In this document: positions 27,092 to 35,711 of the stretch, piece after piece
Numbering within the stretch: position 1 is the first letter of the stretch
Layout: each line of letters starts with the position of its first letter
Assembly: GCF_014637085.1 (NCBI RefSeq)
Contig: NZ_BMEU01000028.1
Location: 1 to 46,914, forward strand
Length of the DNA stretch: 46,914 nt
Source: Comamonas phosphati
GTDB lineage: Bacteria; Pseudomonadota; Gammaproteobacteria; Burkholderiales; Burkholderiaceae_C
Direction: 5' to 3'
Program-made: the position numbers and the translations under genes
Notes under the pieces: model-generated
Seen by the model: only the letters and a program-made list of their open reading frames with translations
Told to the model about the DNA's origin: nothing
Databases searched by the model: none

Positions 27092-27358
27092 AACGTGTTG
27101 ACGATCTCCTCGCGCCGCGACAGTGGCTTTGCGGGATGGGATGCAAGGCGCAATACCGCAGCAATAGCCCTGCTATTGCGAGGATTTGCAACGCCGCAGA
27201 GCGCCCGCAAAGCCACTGTCCCGAAGGGTTGGAGTGCAATCGGGCGATTTCTGCGCGTTGTCTCTTGCTTGCACCCCGGTGCAAGCTGCGAGCCACCCGC
27301 TTCGAACTCATCCCGATTGCGCTCCAACGCGGTTGCGTAGAGATCGTAAACACGTTCT
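27090..27358. repeat. 269-bp repeat element with terminal inverted repeats and two palindromic arms
   Basis: Terminal repeats AGAACGTGTTGACGATCTC (27090-27108) and GAGATCGTAAACACGTTCT (27340-27358) match at 18 of 19 positions. Inside are two long arms. Arm 1: GACAGTGGCTTTGCGGG (27119-27135) with its exact complement at 27204-27220, holding a hairpin GCAATAGC/GCTATTGC (27161-27179). Arm 2: GTTGGAGTGCAATCGGG (27228-27244) with a one-mismatch complement at 27312-27328, holding CTTGCACC/GGTGCAAG (27268-27285). It fills nearly all of the 319 bases between the AraC and DMT genes. No gene is supported inside it. It may be a mobile palindromic repeat; I recall similar sequences in Comamonadaceae but cannot verify that. 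Confidence 0.85.
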
Positions 27359-27410
27359 TAAGCGTCTCTCGACATTTGCAGTACCGGACGGGCCGCAAGA
27401 TGCGCTCACC

Positions 27411-28361
27411 ATGCCCACCGTCACTGCAGCTTCGTCGACTTCCATCGCCACCCGCCTGGGCCCCGTGGGCCTGGTGCTGCTGGCCGCCATGCTCTGGGGC
27501 ACCACGGGCACGGCCCAGCACTTTGCACCGGGCGGCCTGTCCGCCTACTGGGTGGGCAGCCTGCGCATGCTCATGGCCGCGCTGTTCTTCGTCATGCTGT
27601 CGCTTGGCCTGGGGGCGCAGGCGGGTGCCGCCCGGCCGCCGCAGCAGAGCCGGCAGAGGGTGGCGCGCATCCTGTTCTGCGGCCTGTGCATGGCCGTCTA
27701 CAACCTGAGCTTCTTCGCCGGCGTGCGCGCCTGCGGCGTGGCGCTGGGCACGGCCCTGGCCATAGGCAGCGGCCCCATCTGGGCCGGCTTCATGCAGGCG
27801 GCGGTACAAAAGCGCTGGCCCGGCGCCCTGTGGTGGCTGGGCACCTGCATAGGGGTGGGCGGCGGCATCGTCATGGCCCTGGCATCCACCGGCGCGGCAG
27901 GCGAGCTGCCCTGGCATGGCATGGCCCTGTGCCTGCTGGCCGGTATGTCCTACGCCGCCTATGCGCTGGCCAATCAGGAGCTCGTGCGCCAAGGGCCGGT
28001 GGCCCGGATCAACGCCTGGGTGTTCGGCTGCGCCGCGCTCCTGTCGCTGCCTTTTGCGGCGCTGCTGGGCGGCCCCCTGGACACCAGCCTCGAAGGCTGG
28101 GCCGTGGTGATCTATCTGGGCGTGGTGGCCACGGGCTTTGCCTATCTGCTGTTTTCCATGGGGCTGCGCGGCATCTCCGTGGCCACGGGCGTGGCCTTGA
28201 GCAAGGCGGAGCCGATCACGGCCTTTGCGCTGTCGCTGGCCGTGGTGGGCGAACGTCCGGCCTGGTGGGCCGTGCTGGGCCTGGCCGCCGTCATCGCCGG
28301 TCTGTGGCTGGTGGTGCAAGCGGAAATGCGCGAAGCCCGGCAGTGCGTCGACACGCCCTAA
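27411..28361 (+). CDS. EamA/DMT family transporter
   Basis: The product has 316 residues from the ATG at 27411. The open frame runs upstream into the palindromic repeat, but those codons are not credible protein. It has ten membrane helices in two EamA repeats (about 15-150 and 165-305), with typical first-helix A-A-M-L-W-G-T-T-G-T and last-helix W-L-V-V-Q-A-E signatures. Drug/metabolite-transporter members export amino acids, metabolites or drugs; the substrate cannot be told. It is followed 9 bases later by the M48 protease gene, so the two are likely co-transcribed. Confidence 0.93.
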   Translation: MPTVTAASSTSIATRLGPVGLVLLAAMLWGTTGTAQHFAPGGLSAYWVGSLRMLMAALFFVMLSLGLGAQAGAARPPQQSRQRVARILFCGLCMAVYNLSFFAGVRACGVALGTALAIGSGPIWAGFMQAAVQKRWPGALWWLGTCIGVGGGIVMALASTGAAGELPWHGMALCLLAGMSYAAYALANQELVRQGPVARINAWVFGCAALLSLPFAALLGGPLDTSLEGWAVVIYLGVVATGFAYLLFSMGLRGISVATGVALSKAEPITAFALSLAVVGERPAWWAVLGLAAVIAGLWLVVQAEMREARQCVDTP

Positions 28362-28370
28362 ACTGCGCCC

Positions 28371-29222
28371 ATGCCCAATCCTCCACCCGCCCATTTCCCC
28401 GCTGCCTGCGCCTGCCGGCAGCGCCGTTTTCTGCTCACGGGGCTGGTCGCCGGCGCTGCGCTGGCGGCGGCGGCACCGGCCAGGGCCCAGGTCGATGTGG
28501 GCCGCGCCTCCGTGCTGCGCAATCTGGTGCCCGCGCAGACGCTGGAGGCAGCCGCCACCGAGCAGTACCAGGAACTGCTGGCCAAGGCCAGGGCCCAAGG
28601 CGCGCTGGCCGGCGGCGACGATGCGCAGCTGCTGCGCCTGCGCACCATCGCCCAGCGGCTGATTCCCTACGCCGCGCAATGGAACGAGCGCGCGCGCCAG
28701 TGGCCCTGGGAGGTCAACCTGATACGGAGCAAGCAGATCAATGCCTTCTGCATGCCCGGCGGCAAGATCGCCTTCTTCACCGGCATCCTCGACCAGCTGC
28801 GGCTCAGCGACGACGAAGTCGCCATGGTCATGGGCCACGAAATGGCCCATGCGCTGCGCGAGCACTCGCGCGAACAACTGGCCAAGAGCCAGGCCACGGA
28901 CATTGGCCTGACCCTGGGCGCGCAGCTGCTGGGCCTGGGCGATCTGGGCAATGCCGCGGCGCGTCTGGGCACGCAGCTGCTGACGCTCAAGTTCAGCCGC
29001 AATGACGAGAGCGAAGCCGACCTCGTGGGCCTGGAGCTGGCCGCGCGCGCGGGCTACAACCCGCAGGCGGCCATCTCGCTGTGGCGCAAGATGGGCGAGG
29101 CCACGGGCAGCGGCGGCATAGGCTTTCTGTCCACCCACCCCACGGGGCCGGACCGCATACGCCGGCTCGAAGGCAATGTGCCGCGCGTAATGCCGCTGTA
29201 CGAACAATCGCGCCAGCGCTAG
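28371..29222 (+). CDS. M48 family metalloprotease, exported
   Basis: The product has 283 residues. An N-terminal basic region and hydrophobic stretch ending A-R-A-Q (about residues 20-40) form a signal peptide; the preceding R-Q-R-R-F could be Tat-like. The zinc site is H-E-M-A-H (His156, Glu157, His160) with the third ligand Glu215 in E-S-E-A-D. A serine/threonine-rich end motif S-T-H-P-T-G-P-D-R is typical of the periplasmic LoiP/YcaL group that degrades misfolded outer-membrane proteins. It starts 9 bases after the DMT transporter. Confidence 0.93.
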   Translation: MPNPPPAHFPAACACRQRRFLLTGLVAGAALAAAAPARAQVDVGRASVLRNLVPAQTLEAAATEQYQELLAKARAQGALAGGDDAQLLRLRTIAQRLIPYAAQWNERARQWPWEVNLIRSKQINAFCMPGGKIAFFTGILDQLRLSDDEVAMVMGHEMAHALREHSREQLAKSQATDIGLTLGAQLLGLGDLGNAAARLGTQLLTLKFSRNDESEADLVGLELAARAGYNPQAAISLWRKMGEATGSGGIGFLSTHPTGPDRIRRLEGNVPRVMPLYEQSRQR

Positions 29223-29228
29223 CATGGC

Positions 29229-29332
29229 AACCATTCCTGTTTTGATAGCTTGCAGCGCTTGATGTACAGCCATTTCAAAATCAATATGGTTTGAATGCCT
29301 GATACTGCCGGCGCCATAAGCTCCTGATTTCA
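29229..29332 (+). repeat. short interspersed repeat (ATAGC...GCGCTT type) between M48 and ilvA
   Basis: TTCCTGTTTTGATAGCTTGC followed by AGCGCTTGATGTACAG, and later AAGCTCCTGATTTCAAAGC, have the same building blocks as 24940-24980 and 39474-39568. This fills most of the 186 bases between the protease and threonine dehydratase genes. Confidence 0.5.
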
Positions 29333-29408
29333 AAGCATTTATCCACCACCCCGCCAGGCCCGACAATCTGTCCATCCCTTGCCCATCAGGCCTGCCTCCC
29401 CAAGCACC

Positions 29409-30608
29409 ATGCTGACCTACGCCGACATCCAAGCCGCCGCCCAGCGCCTCCAGGGCGCCGTGCTCCAGACGCCCTGCGTCGAATCGCGCACGCTCTCGCA
29501 GATCACGGGCGCCCAGGTCTATCTCAAGTTCGAGAACCTGCAATTCACCGCCTCCTTCAAGGAACGCGGCGCGCTCAACAAGCTCCTGCTGCTGTCCGAT
29601 GCCGAGCGCGCGCGCGGCGTGGTGGCCATGAGCGCGGGCAACCACGCCCAGGGCGTGGCCTACCACGCGCAGCGCCTGGGCCTGCGCGCCGTCATCGTCA
29701 TGCCGCGCTTCACGCCCGGCGTGAAGGTGGAGCGCACGCGCGGCTTCGGGGCCGAGGTCGTGCTGCACGGCGACTCGCTGGCCGAGGCCCGCGCCCATGC
29801 CAACCGGCTTGCTCAGGAGCAGCAGCTGACCTTCGTCCACCCCTACGACGACGAAGCCATCGCGGCGGGCCAGGGCACGCTGGCCCTGGAGATGCTCGAA
29901 TCCCAGCCCGACCTGGAGACGCTGGTGGTGGCCATAGGCGGCGGCGGCCTGATCGCCGGCGTGGCCACGGCGGCCAAGGCGCTGCGCCCCGGCATCGAGG
30001 TCGTGGGCGTGCAGACCCAGCGCTTTCCGTCCATGGTCAATGCGCTGCGCCATACCGATCTGCCCATGGGCAGCTCCACCATCGCCGAAGGCATTGCCGT
30101 GACCCAGCCCGGCGAGATCACGCAGGCCATCGTGCAGCGCTGCGTGGACGATCTGCTGCTGGTCGACGAAGGCGACATCGAGCAGGCCGTGCTCATGCTG
30201 CTCGAAATCGAGAAGACGCTGGTCGAGGGCGCGGGCGCCGCGGGCCTGGCCGCGCTGCTGCGCCACCCCGGGCGCTTCAAGGACAAGAAGGTCGGCCTGA
30301 TCCTCTCGGGCGGCAATATCGACCCCATGCTGCTGGCCGCCATCATCGAGCGCGGCATGGTGCGCTCGGGCCGCCTGGCGCGCATCCGCGTCAGCGCGCG
30401 CGACGTGCCCGGCGTGCTGGCCCGGATCACGGCCACCGTGGCCGATGCCGGCGCCAACATCGAGGAGGTGCACCACCAGCGCGCCTTCACCATGCTGGCG
30501 GCGCAGAACGTGGAAATCGAATTCGTGCTGCAGACGCGCAACCAGCCCCATGTGGAACAGGTGCTGCAGGCTCTGCGGGCCGCAGGCATGGAGGCCGCTC
30601 TGATGTGA
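29409..30608 (+). CDS. ilvA: threonine dehydratase with C-terminal ACT domain
   Basis: PLP enzyme that deaminates threonine to 2-oxobutanoate, the first step towards isoleucine or a catabolic route. The product has 399 residues from the ATG at 29409. The PLP lysine is in S-F-K-E-R-G-A (Lys51), the glycine loop is G-G-G-G-L-I-A-G-V near 178-186, and the C-terminus (about 330-399) is a single ACT domain (V-S-A-R-D-V-P-G-V-L-A-R-I-T). Biosynthetic IlvA has about 510 residues and two ACT-like repeats; this shorter one-ACT form resembles the TdcB-like dehydratases used in many beta-proteobacteria. The gene symbol is therefore tentative. It converges on the slipin gene with 16 bases between ends. 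Confidence 0.93.
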   Translation: MLTYADIQAAAQRLQGAVLQTPCVESRTLSQITGAQVYLKFENLQFTASFKERGALNKLLLLSDAERARGVVAMSAGNHAQGVAYHAQRLGLRAVIVMPRFTPGVKVERTRGFGAEVVLHGDSLAEARAHANRLAQEQQLTFVHPYDDEAIAAGQGTLALEMLESQPDLETLVVAIGGGGLIAGVATAAKALRPGIEVVGVQTQRFPSMVNALRHTDLPMGSSTIAEGIAVTQPGEITQAIVQRCVDDLLLVDEGDIEQAVLMLLEIEKTLVEGAGAAGLAALLRHPGRFKDKKVGLILSGGNIDPMLLAAIIERGMVRSGRLARIRVSARDVPGVLARITATVADAGANIEEVHHQRAFTMLAAQNVEIEFVLQTRNQPHVEQVLQALRAAGMEAALM

Positions 30609-30624
30609 GTTCGGCCCCCGCGGC

Positions 30625-31395
30625 TCAGATCTGCAAGGACGCGATTTTCTTGGCCAGCGGCGCCACCAGATCCATGGGCAAGGGGAAGACCACGGTCGTG
30701 TTCTTGTCCGCGCCGATCACGGTCAGCGTCTCCAGATAGCGCAGCAAGATGGCCTGGGGCTCCTGCGCCAGTATTTTCGCCGCCTGGGACAGTTTTTCCG
30801 ATGCCTGCAGCTCGCCCTCGGCATGAATCACCTTCGCGCGGCGCTCACGCTCGGCCTCGGCCTGGCGCGCAATCGCCCGAATCATGGATTCCGTCAGATC
30901 GACCTGCTTGATCTCCACATTGGAGACCTTGATGCCCCAGGTGTCGGTTTGCGCATCCAGTGCCTGTTGAATATCCAGGTTCAGCGATTCGCGCTCCGCC
31001 AGCATCTCGTCGAGCTGGTGCTTGCCCAGCACCGAGCGCAGCATGGTCTGCGCCAGCTGGCTGGTGGCCTCCAGGTAGTTGACCACCTGGATCACCGCTT
31101 TTTCGGCATCCACCACGCGCAGATAGATCACGGCATTGACCTTGACCGAGACGTTGTCGCGCGAGATCACATCCTGCGCCGGGACTTCCAGCACCACGGT
31201 GCGCAAATCCACCCGCACCACCTGCTGCACGGCGGGAATGATGAAGATCATTCCCGGCCCCTTGACCTTCCAGAAACGTCCCAGCGTAAAGACCACGCCG
31301 CGCTCGTATTCACGAAAAATCCGGATCGAGGCGGACGCCAGGCCGATCACCAGCAGCAGGACGATCAGCCAGAACAAGAAAGAAACGCTCACCAT
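30625..31395 (-). CDS. slipin (stomatin/SPFH family membrane protein)
   Basis: The product has 256 residues from the ATG at 31395, with AAAGG 9 bases upstream; ATG codons at 31404 and 31455 are possible but less well placed. One N-terminal membrane helix (about 5-23) is followed by the SPFH/band-7 domain: [15 protein letters not shown] near 27-41, P-G-M-I-F-I-I-P and [10 protein letters not shown] helical coiled-coil part rich in Ala/Glu/Arg (about 180-225) supports ring assembly. Bacterial slipins organise membrane microdomains and often pair with an NfeD protease-like gene; none is adjacent here. Confidence 0.92.
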   Translation of the reverse strand: MVSVSFLFWLIVLLLVIGLASASIRIFREYERGVVFTLGRFWKVKGPGMIFIIPAVQQVVRVDLRTVVLEVPAQDVISRDNVSVKVNAVIYLRVVDAEKAVIQVVNYLEATSQLAQTMLRSVLGKHQLDEMLAERESLNLDIQQALDAQTDTWGIKVSNVEIKQVDLTESMIRAIARQAEAERERRAKVIHAEGELQASEKLSQAAKILAQEPQAILLRYLETLTVIGADKNTTVVFPLPMDLVAPLAKKIASLQI

Positions 31396-31675
31396 ATCGG
31401 CCATCCTTTCGGCGATGGACTTCGGCGCTGCGTTCCTGCGTTGAACCGTCCGCAAGACAGCGTCGGGCCGCCCGCAGGCTCAGCATATTCCCATGCACTC
31501 GAGCCTGCACCTATCCGCGCATGGTCGACATCGAAGCAGTGCTGTTCGCCCCCGCTCCCGGTGCCCGCATCGCATGCGCTATGGCTTTCCCTGAGCACTG
31601 TCGCAAGGGCTGTGCCTAGAATGGTGGCTGAGTTTGCTTGTTTCACCGCCTGTCTTCAGGAGGAGCACTGATCGC

Positions 31676-31819
31676 ATGTCACATGATCCCGCCATGAACC
31701 ACGACACGGAGCACCAGGACGCCGTCGATGCCGTGGTGCCCCTCATTCCCATCGTCATTCCCGCGGTAGGCGCGGTCATGATGTTCCTGCTGGCCTTCAT
31801 CGCCGTGCACATGGCCTGA
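31676..31819 (+). CDS. 47-residue single-pass membrane protein
   Basis: A small gene supported by a perfect AGGAGGAG ribosome-binding site (31658-31665) ten bases before the ATG. A polar His/Asp/Glu-rich N-terminus (about 18 residues) is followed by one hydrophobic helix (V-V-P-L-I-P-I-V-I-P-A-V-G-A-V-M-M-F-L-L) to the C-terminus. A good terminator follows 32 bases later, so it is a complete small transcription unit, divergent from the slipin gene. Family unknown; it may be an accessory microprotein of a membrane complex. Confidence 0.72.
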   Translation: MSHDPAMNHDTEHQDAVDAVVPLIPIVIPAVGAVMMFLLAFIAVHMA

Positions 31820-31851
31820 TGACCTGATACAGCCGGCCCGCCCCCTGTCAA

Positions 31852-31874
31852 AACCCGCTTGCAGCGGGTTTTTT
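31852..31874 (+). terminator. Rho-independent terminator of the 47-residue protein gene
   Basis: AACCCGC (31852-31858), loop TTGCA, GCGGGTT (31864-31870), then TTTT. A classic stem followed by a T run. Confidence 0.85.
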
Positions 31875-31903
31875 CATGCCCGGATATCGCGCTTGCCATA
31901 TTC

Positions 31904-31938
31904 AATCATGCATATTTCAATGCAAAAAATGCATGATT
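31904..31938. promoter_or_regulatory. 10-bp dyad in the pckG leader
   Basis: AATCATGCAT (31904-31913) and its exact complement ATGCATGATT (31929-31938) lie 15 bases apart in an A+T-rich patch about 220 bases before pckG. It may be an operator. Within the 339 bases between genes (31820-32158) I otherwise see only the terminator above and no clear riboswitch or gene. Confidence 0.5.
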
Positions 31939-32158
31939 TATCGTGGGTTTTGCGCTGGCAGTCAAAAATCCGACTCCATAGAATGGCAGCACCATCGCTG
32001 TAGGATGCATGGCTGCTTTGCGCTTTTGAGGGCTAGTGAAGACCCGATTTCAGGCTATGCGGACATGGTTCGCACCGGTCTCACCAGCCATTTTTCAAAG
32101 GCGTAGCGCGAGCGCTGCTTCTTTGAAAACTGGTTTTTCAATTGAAGAAAGCTCCGCG

Positions 32159-34048
32159 ATGAACGCAACCGCAACCCAAGCCCTGGATCTCCAGGCCCCG
32201 GCCTATGTCCAAAACCCCAAGCTGATCGCCTGGGTGGCCGAAATGGCCGCGCTGTGCAAGCCCGCCAAAATCCACTGGTGCGACGGCAGCCAGGAAGAGT
32301 ACGACGCGCTGTGCCAGCAACTGGTGGCCGCAGGCACCTTCAAGCCGCTGGCAAAGCGCCCCGGCAGCTATCTGGCCTGGACCGACCCCTCGGACGTGGC
32401 CCGCGTCGAAGACCGCACCTATATCTGCTCCGAGAAGAAGGAAGACGCCGGCCCGACCAACAACTGGATGGCGCCCGCCGAGATGCGTGCCACGCTGAAT
32501 CCCCTGTTCGATGGCTGCATGGCCGGCCGCACCATGTATGTCGTGCCCTTCTCCATGGGCCCGCTGGGCTCGCCCATCGCCCACGTGGGCATCGAGCTGT
32601 CCGACAGCGCCTATGTGGCCGTCAACATGAAGCTCATGACCCGCATGGGCCGCGCCGTGTACGACGTGATCGGCGCGGACGGCGAATTCGTGCCCTGCGT
32701 GCACACCATCGGCGCGCCGCTGCAGGCCGGTGAAAAGGACACGACGAGCTGGCCCTGCAGCAAGACCAAGTACATCGTGCACTACCCCGAAACGCGCGAA
32801 ATCTGGTCCTATGGCTCGGGCTACGGCGGCAACGCCCTGCTGGGCAAGAAGTGCTTTGCGCTGCGCATCGCCTCCACCATGGGCCGCGCGGCGGCTGGCG
32901 GCCCCTCCGGCAGCCCGGGCTGGCTGGCCGAGCACATGCTGATCCTGGGCGTGACCAAGCCCGACGGCAAGAAGTACCACGTGGCCGCCGCCTTCCCCAG
33001 CGCCTGCGGCAAGACCAACTTCTCCATGCTGGTGCCGCCCAAGGCCTTTGACGGCTGGAAGGTCACGACCATCGGCGACGACATCGCCTGGATCAAGCCC
33101 CAGGCCGACGGCTCGCTGCGCGCCATCAACCCCGAAGCGGGCTACTTCGGCGTGGCTCCCGGCACCAACATGCTGACCAACCCGAACTGCATGTTGAGCC
33201 TGGACAAGAACGTGATCTTCACCAACGTCGCGCTGACCGATGACGGCGACGTGTGGTGGGAAGGCATGGAAGCCGATGCGCCGAACAAGGAGCTGCCCGC
33301 CCATCTGATCGACTGGCAGGGCAAGGACTGGACGCCCCAGATCGCCAGGGAAACCGGTGCCAAGGCCGCCCACCCCAATGCCCGCTTCACCGTGGCCGCC
33401 ACCAACAACCCCGCGCTGGACGAGGCCTGGGACGACCCCAAGGGCGTGAAGATCGACGCCATGATCTTCGGCGGCCGCCGCTCCACCACGGTGCCGCTGG
33501 TGACCGAGGCCCGCGACTGGGTGGAAGGCGTGTACATGGCCGCCACCATGGGCTCCGAGACCACGGCCGCCGCCTTCGGCGCCCAGGGCGTGGTGCGCCG
33601 CGATCCCTTCGCCATGCTGCCGTTCGCCGGCTACAACATGAGCGACTATTTCCAGCACTGGCTGAACCTGGGCGCCAAGATCGCCGGCCAGGGCGCCACG
33701 CTGCCCCGGATCTTCACGACCAACTGGTTCCGCAAGAACGAGCAGGGCAAGTTCGTCTGGCCCGGCTACGGCGAGAACATGCGCGTGCTCAAGTGGATGA
33801 TCGACCGCATCGAAGGCCAGGCCACCGGCCAGGAAACCGCCTTCGGCATCGCGCCGCAGTATGCCGAGATCAACTGGACGGGCCTGGACTTCTCGCCCGC
33901 CCAGTTCGCCACCGTGACCAGCATCGATGCGGCGGCCTGGAGCGAGGAGATGAAGCTGCACGGCGAGCACTTCGACAAACTGGCCTACAACCTGCCCAAG
34001 GAGCTACTGGCCACCAAGCAGCGCTTGCAGGAACGCCTGGCCGCGTAA
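32159..34048 (+). CDS. pckG: phosphoenolpyruvate carboxykinase (GTP)
   Basis: Converts oxaloacetate and GTP to phosphoenolpyruvate and CO2, the gateway to gluconeogenesis; cytoplasmic. The product has 629 residues from the ATG at 32159; upstream in-frame codons belong to the leader. The GTP-type signature F-P-S-A-C-G-K-T-N (P-loop and reactive Cys283, Lys285) is intact, as are the metal-binding T-I-G-D-D-I-A-W, R-x-x-x-R-H-style [11 protein letters not shown] near 440, and the substrate Arg/Lys residues. Length matches the GTP class. It is unlinked to other gluconeogenic genes here. Two stem-loops follow the stop. Confidence 0.97.
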   Translation: MNATATQALDLQAPAYVQNPKLIAWVAEMAALCKPAKIHWCDGSQEEYDALCQQLVAAGTFKPLAKRPGSYLAWTDPSDVARVEDRTYICSEKKEDAGPTNNWMAPAEMRATLNPLFDGCMAGRTMYVVPFSMGPLGSPIAHVGIELSDSAYVAVNMKLMTRMGRAVYDVIGADGEFVPCVHTIGAPLQAGEKDTTSWPCSKTKYIVHYPETREIWSYGSGYGGNALLGKKCFALRIASTMGRAAAGGPSGSPGWLAEHMLILGVTKPDGKKYHVAAAFPSACGKTNFSMLVPPKAFDGWKVTTIGDDIAWIKPQADGSLRAINPEAGYFGVAPGTNMLTNPNCMLSLDKNVIFTNVALTDDGDVWWEGMEADAPNKELPAHLIDWQGKDWTPQIARETGAKAAHPNARFTVAATNNPALDEAWDDPKGVKIDAMIFGGRRSTTVPLVTEARDWVEGVYMAATMGSETTAAAFGAQGVVRRDPFAMLPFAGYNMSDYFQHWLNLGAKIAGQGATLPRIFTTNWFRKNEQGKFVWPGYGENMRVLKWMIDRIEGQATGQETAFGIAPQYAEINWTGLDFSPAQFATVTSIDAAAWSEEMKLHGEHFDKLAYNLPKELLATKQRLQERLAA

Positions 34049-34058
34049 CCTCCTGAGC

Positions 34059-34091
34059 CGCTGGACGTCCCCTGGTTGGGGACCGCCAGCG
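34059..34091 (+). terminator. stem-loop after pckG
   Basis: CGCTGG..GTCCCC (34059-34072) pairs with GGGGAC..CCAGCG (34078-34091) with a two-base internal mismatch and loop TGGTT, 10 bases after the stop. No T tract follows, so termination is likely but not certain. Confidence 0.5.
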
Positions 34092-34105
34092 CCTCGAGAA
34101 CATGA

Positions 34106-34137
34106 AAAAAGCCGCGGCCTGGTGGGCAGCGGCTTCT
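34106..34137 (-). terminator. terminator for the minus-strand membrane-protein gene
   Basis: On the minus strand AAGCCGC (34135-34129), a 13-base loop and GCGGCTT (34115-34109) are followed by a run of six T. It lies about 22 bases after the stop of the gene at 34160-34603. Confidence 0.75.
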
Positions 34138-34159
34138 TCCGGAGACCGGCAGCGGGTGC

Positions 34160-34603
34160 TTAGCGGCGCTGGCGATCCATGGCGCGGGCCAGATCGGCCA
34201 TCAGGCGCGCATCCTGCAGGGCCGCATTCCAGATGCGATCGTCGGCGGCGGCTTGCTGGCGGCTCTGCACCCAGGCACGATAGCCGTAACGCATCATCTT
34301 GAGGGTGCGGCGCACGGGAGCGTACAGCAGCGCCACGCCGGCAAAGGCGATGGCCCACAGCACCATCCAGGCGCTCAGCAGCAGGCCGTTGCTCCAGGAG
34401 CCGGCAGATTCGAACAGGGCGGCGAAGACCACCACCAGCACTGCGGCGCCGGCGATCAGGTAGCTCAGCAGCGGCTGGGGCGCGGGCTCGTAGCGCTCGC
34501 GGCGGGCGGCTTGCAGCCCGGCCAGACGCTGTTCGTCGGCTTGATAGAAATGCACCACACCGGGGTGCTCGACACTGTAGGAGTTGTAGATAAAGTTGCT
34601 CAT
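34160..34603 (-). CDS. two-helix membrane protein of unknown function
   Basis: The product has 147 residues from the ATG at 34603; the frame runs further upstream but those codons cross an A+T-rich promoter-like region and are not credible. The N-terminal part is soluble (F-I-Y-N-S-Y-S-V-E-H-P-G-V-V-H-F), then two hydrophobic segments at about 45-65 and 72-95 form a membrane hairpin, and a basic cytoplasmic tail (M-R-Y-G-Y-R-A-W-V-Q-S-R) contains predicted helices to the C-terminus. No family is recognised. It ends at a good terminator. Confidence 0.7.
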   Translation of the reverse strand: MSNFIYNSYSVEHPGVVHFYQADEQRLAGLQAARRERYEPAPQPLLSYLIAGAAVLVVVFAALFESAGSWSNGLLLSAWMVLWAIAFAGVALLYAPVRRTLKMMRYGYRAWVQSRQQAAADDRIWNAALQDARLMADLARAMDRQRR

Positions 34604-34680
34604 GGCAGATAACCCTGTGGTCCAACGCTTATGGCGGAATGCCGTGGGAGTGATGTAACTATAGGGTTTACCCCATGTAT

Positions 34681-34701
34681 ATTCAAATTTATATTTTGAA
34701 T
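34681..34701. promoter_or_regulatory. possible LysR operator upstream of the LysR gene at 34736
   Basis: ATTCAAA (34681-34687) and its complement TTTGAAT (34695-34701) enclose TTTATAT. It is a perfect 7-bp dyad in an A+T-rich promoter region shared with the divergent membrane-protein gene, as expected for LysR autoregulation. Confidence 0.5.
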
Positions 34702-34735
34702 CTTTAGCATTCATGTCAGTGATGTATTAATCGCC

Positions 34736-35689
34736 ATGGCGCCCCCCATCAACTTCCGCTCGCTAGACCTCAACCTGCTGCGCGTATTCGACGAGGTCAT
34801 GTCCGAGCGCAGCCTCACGCGCGCCGCGCACAAACTGTCCATCACCCAGCCGGCCGTGAGCAATGCCATGCGCCGGCTGCGCGAAGTGCTGGGCGACGAG
34901 CTGCTGGTGCGCCAGGGCCAGGGCGTGGAGCCCACGCCGCGCGCCCAGGCCCTGTGGCCCGTGGTGCGCGAAGCCATGCAGCAGCTGGAAGGCGTGCTGG
35001 TGCCCGACGATTTCAGTCCCGCCACGGCGGACACCACCTTCGTGATCGCCATGGCCGATGCCACGGCCGCCACGCTGATCCCGTCGCTGTACCCGATCCT
35101 CGAAAAGGAGGCGCCGGGCATCGGCGTGCGCCTGCTGCCCCTGACCACGCGCGACCCGCGCCCGCTGCTCGACGACGGCCGGGCCGACATGGCCGTGGGC
35201 TACTTTCCCGCCGTGCTGGCCGACCTCACGGCCCGGGCCCAGGCGGGCGCGCTCGTGGCCTTCGACAGCCGGCGCCTGTACGAGGGCGAATACCTGTGCG
35301 TCATGCGCCAGGGCCACCCGCTGGAGCAGGTCCCGCTCACGCTGGACAACTACTGCGCCGCCCAGCACATGCTGGTGAGCTTTTCGGGCCGCTCCTTCGG
35401 CTTCATCGACGAGGCCCTGGCCTCGCTGGGCCGCTCGCGCAAGGTGGTGCTGACGGTCAATCAGTTCTTCACGGCGGCCCGCGTGGTCCTGAACTCGGAC
35501 CTGCTGACCATACTGCCGCGCCGCTTCGTGCCGGTGATTGGCATGCACGAGCAACTGGTGCTGCGCGACCTGCCCTTCGACGTGACGCCCGTGCATGTGG
35601 ACGCGCTGTGGCGCCGCCGCGGCCCCCATCCGCAGGCCTATGACTGGCTGCTCAAGACCCTGGGCCGCGCCAGCGACATGAACGCATAG
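34736..35689 (+). CDS. LysR-type regulator (NodD/NahR-like)
   Basis: The product has 317 residues. The opening F-R-S-L-D-L-N-L-L-R-V-F-D-E-V-M-S-E-R-S-L-T-R-A-A is typical of the NodD/NahR/LinR branch, with its helix-turn-helix at about 25-48. The effector domain follows from residue 95. Regulators of this branch usually respond to aromatic compounds. Targets are unclear: it diverges from the small membrane-protein gene (132 bases between starts) and precedes a metallophosphoesterase gene 22 bases later. Confidence 0.92.
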   Translation: MAPPINFRSLDLNLLRVFDEVMSERSLTRAAHKLSITQPAVSNAMRRLREVLGDELLVRQGQGVEPTPRAQALWPVVREAMQQLEGVLVPDDFSPATADTTFVIAMADATAATLIPSLYPILEKEAPGIGVRLLPLTTRDPRPLLDDGRADMAVGYFPAVLADLTARAQAGALVAFDSRRLYEGEYLCVMRQGHPLEQVPLTLDNYCAAQHMLVSFSGRSFGFIDEALASLGRSRKVVLTVNQFFTAARVVLNSDLLTILPRRFVPVIGMHEQLVLRDLPFDVTPVHVDALWRRRGPHPQAYDWLLKTLGRASDMNA

Positions 35690-35711
35690 GAGCGTGTTTA
35701 CACTTGCCGTC

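Noticed and set aside
27088-27410. Small reading frames inside the palindromic element and the N-terminal extension of the DMT gene
   Set aside because: The codons come from the inverted-repeat arms. The DMT protein begins normally at 27411, and no ribosome-binding site supports the extension.
27063-30551. 1,162-codon open frame on the minus strand
   Set aside because: It is the shadow of the DMT, M48 and threonine-dehydratase genes plus the palindromic repeat; composition is low-complexity Gly/Ala/His/Gln/Arg.
32138-33970. 610-codon open frame opposite pckG
   Set aside because: Antisense shadow of pckG, Gly/His/Ala-rich with no domain.
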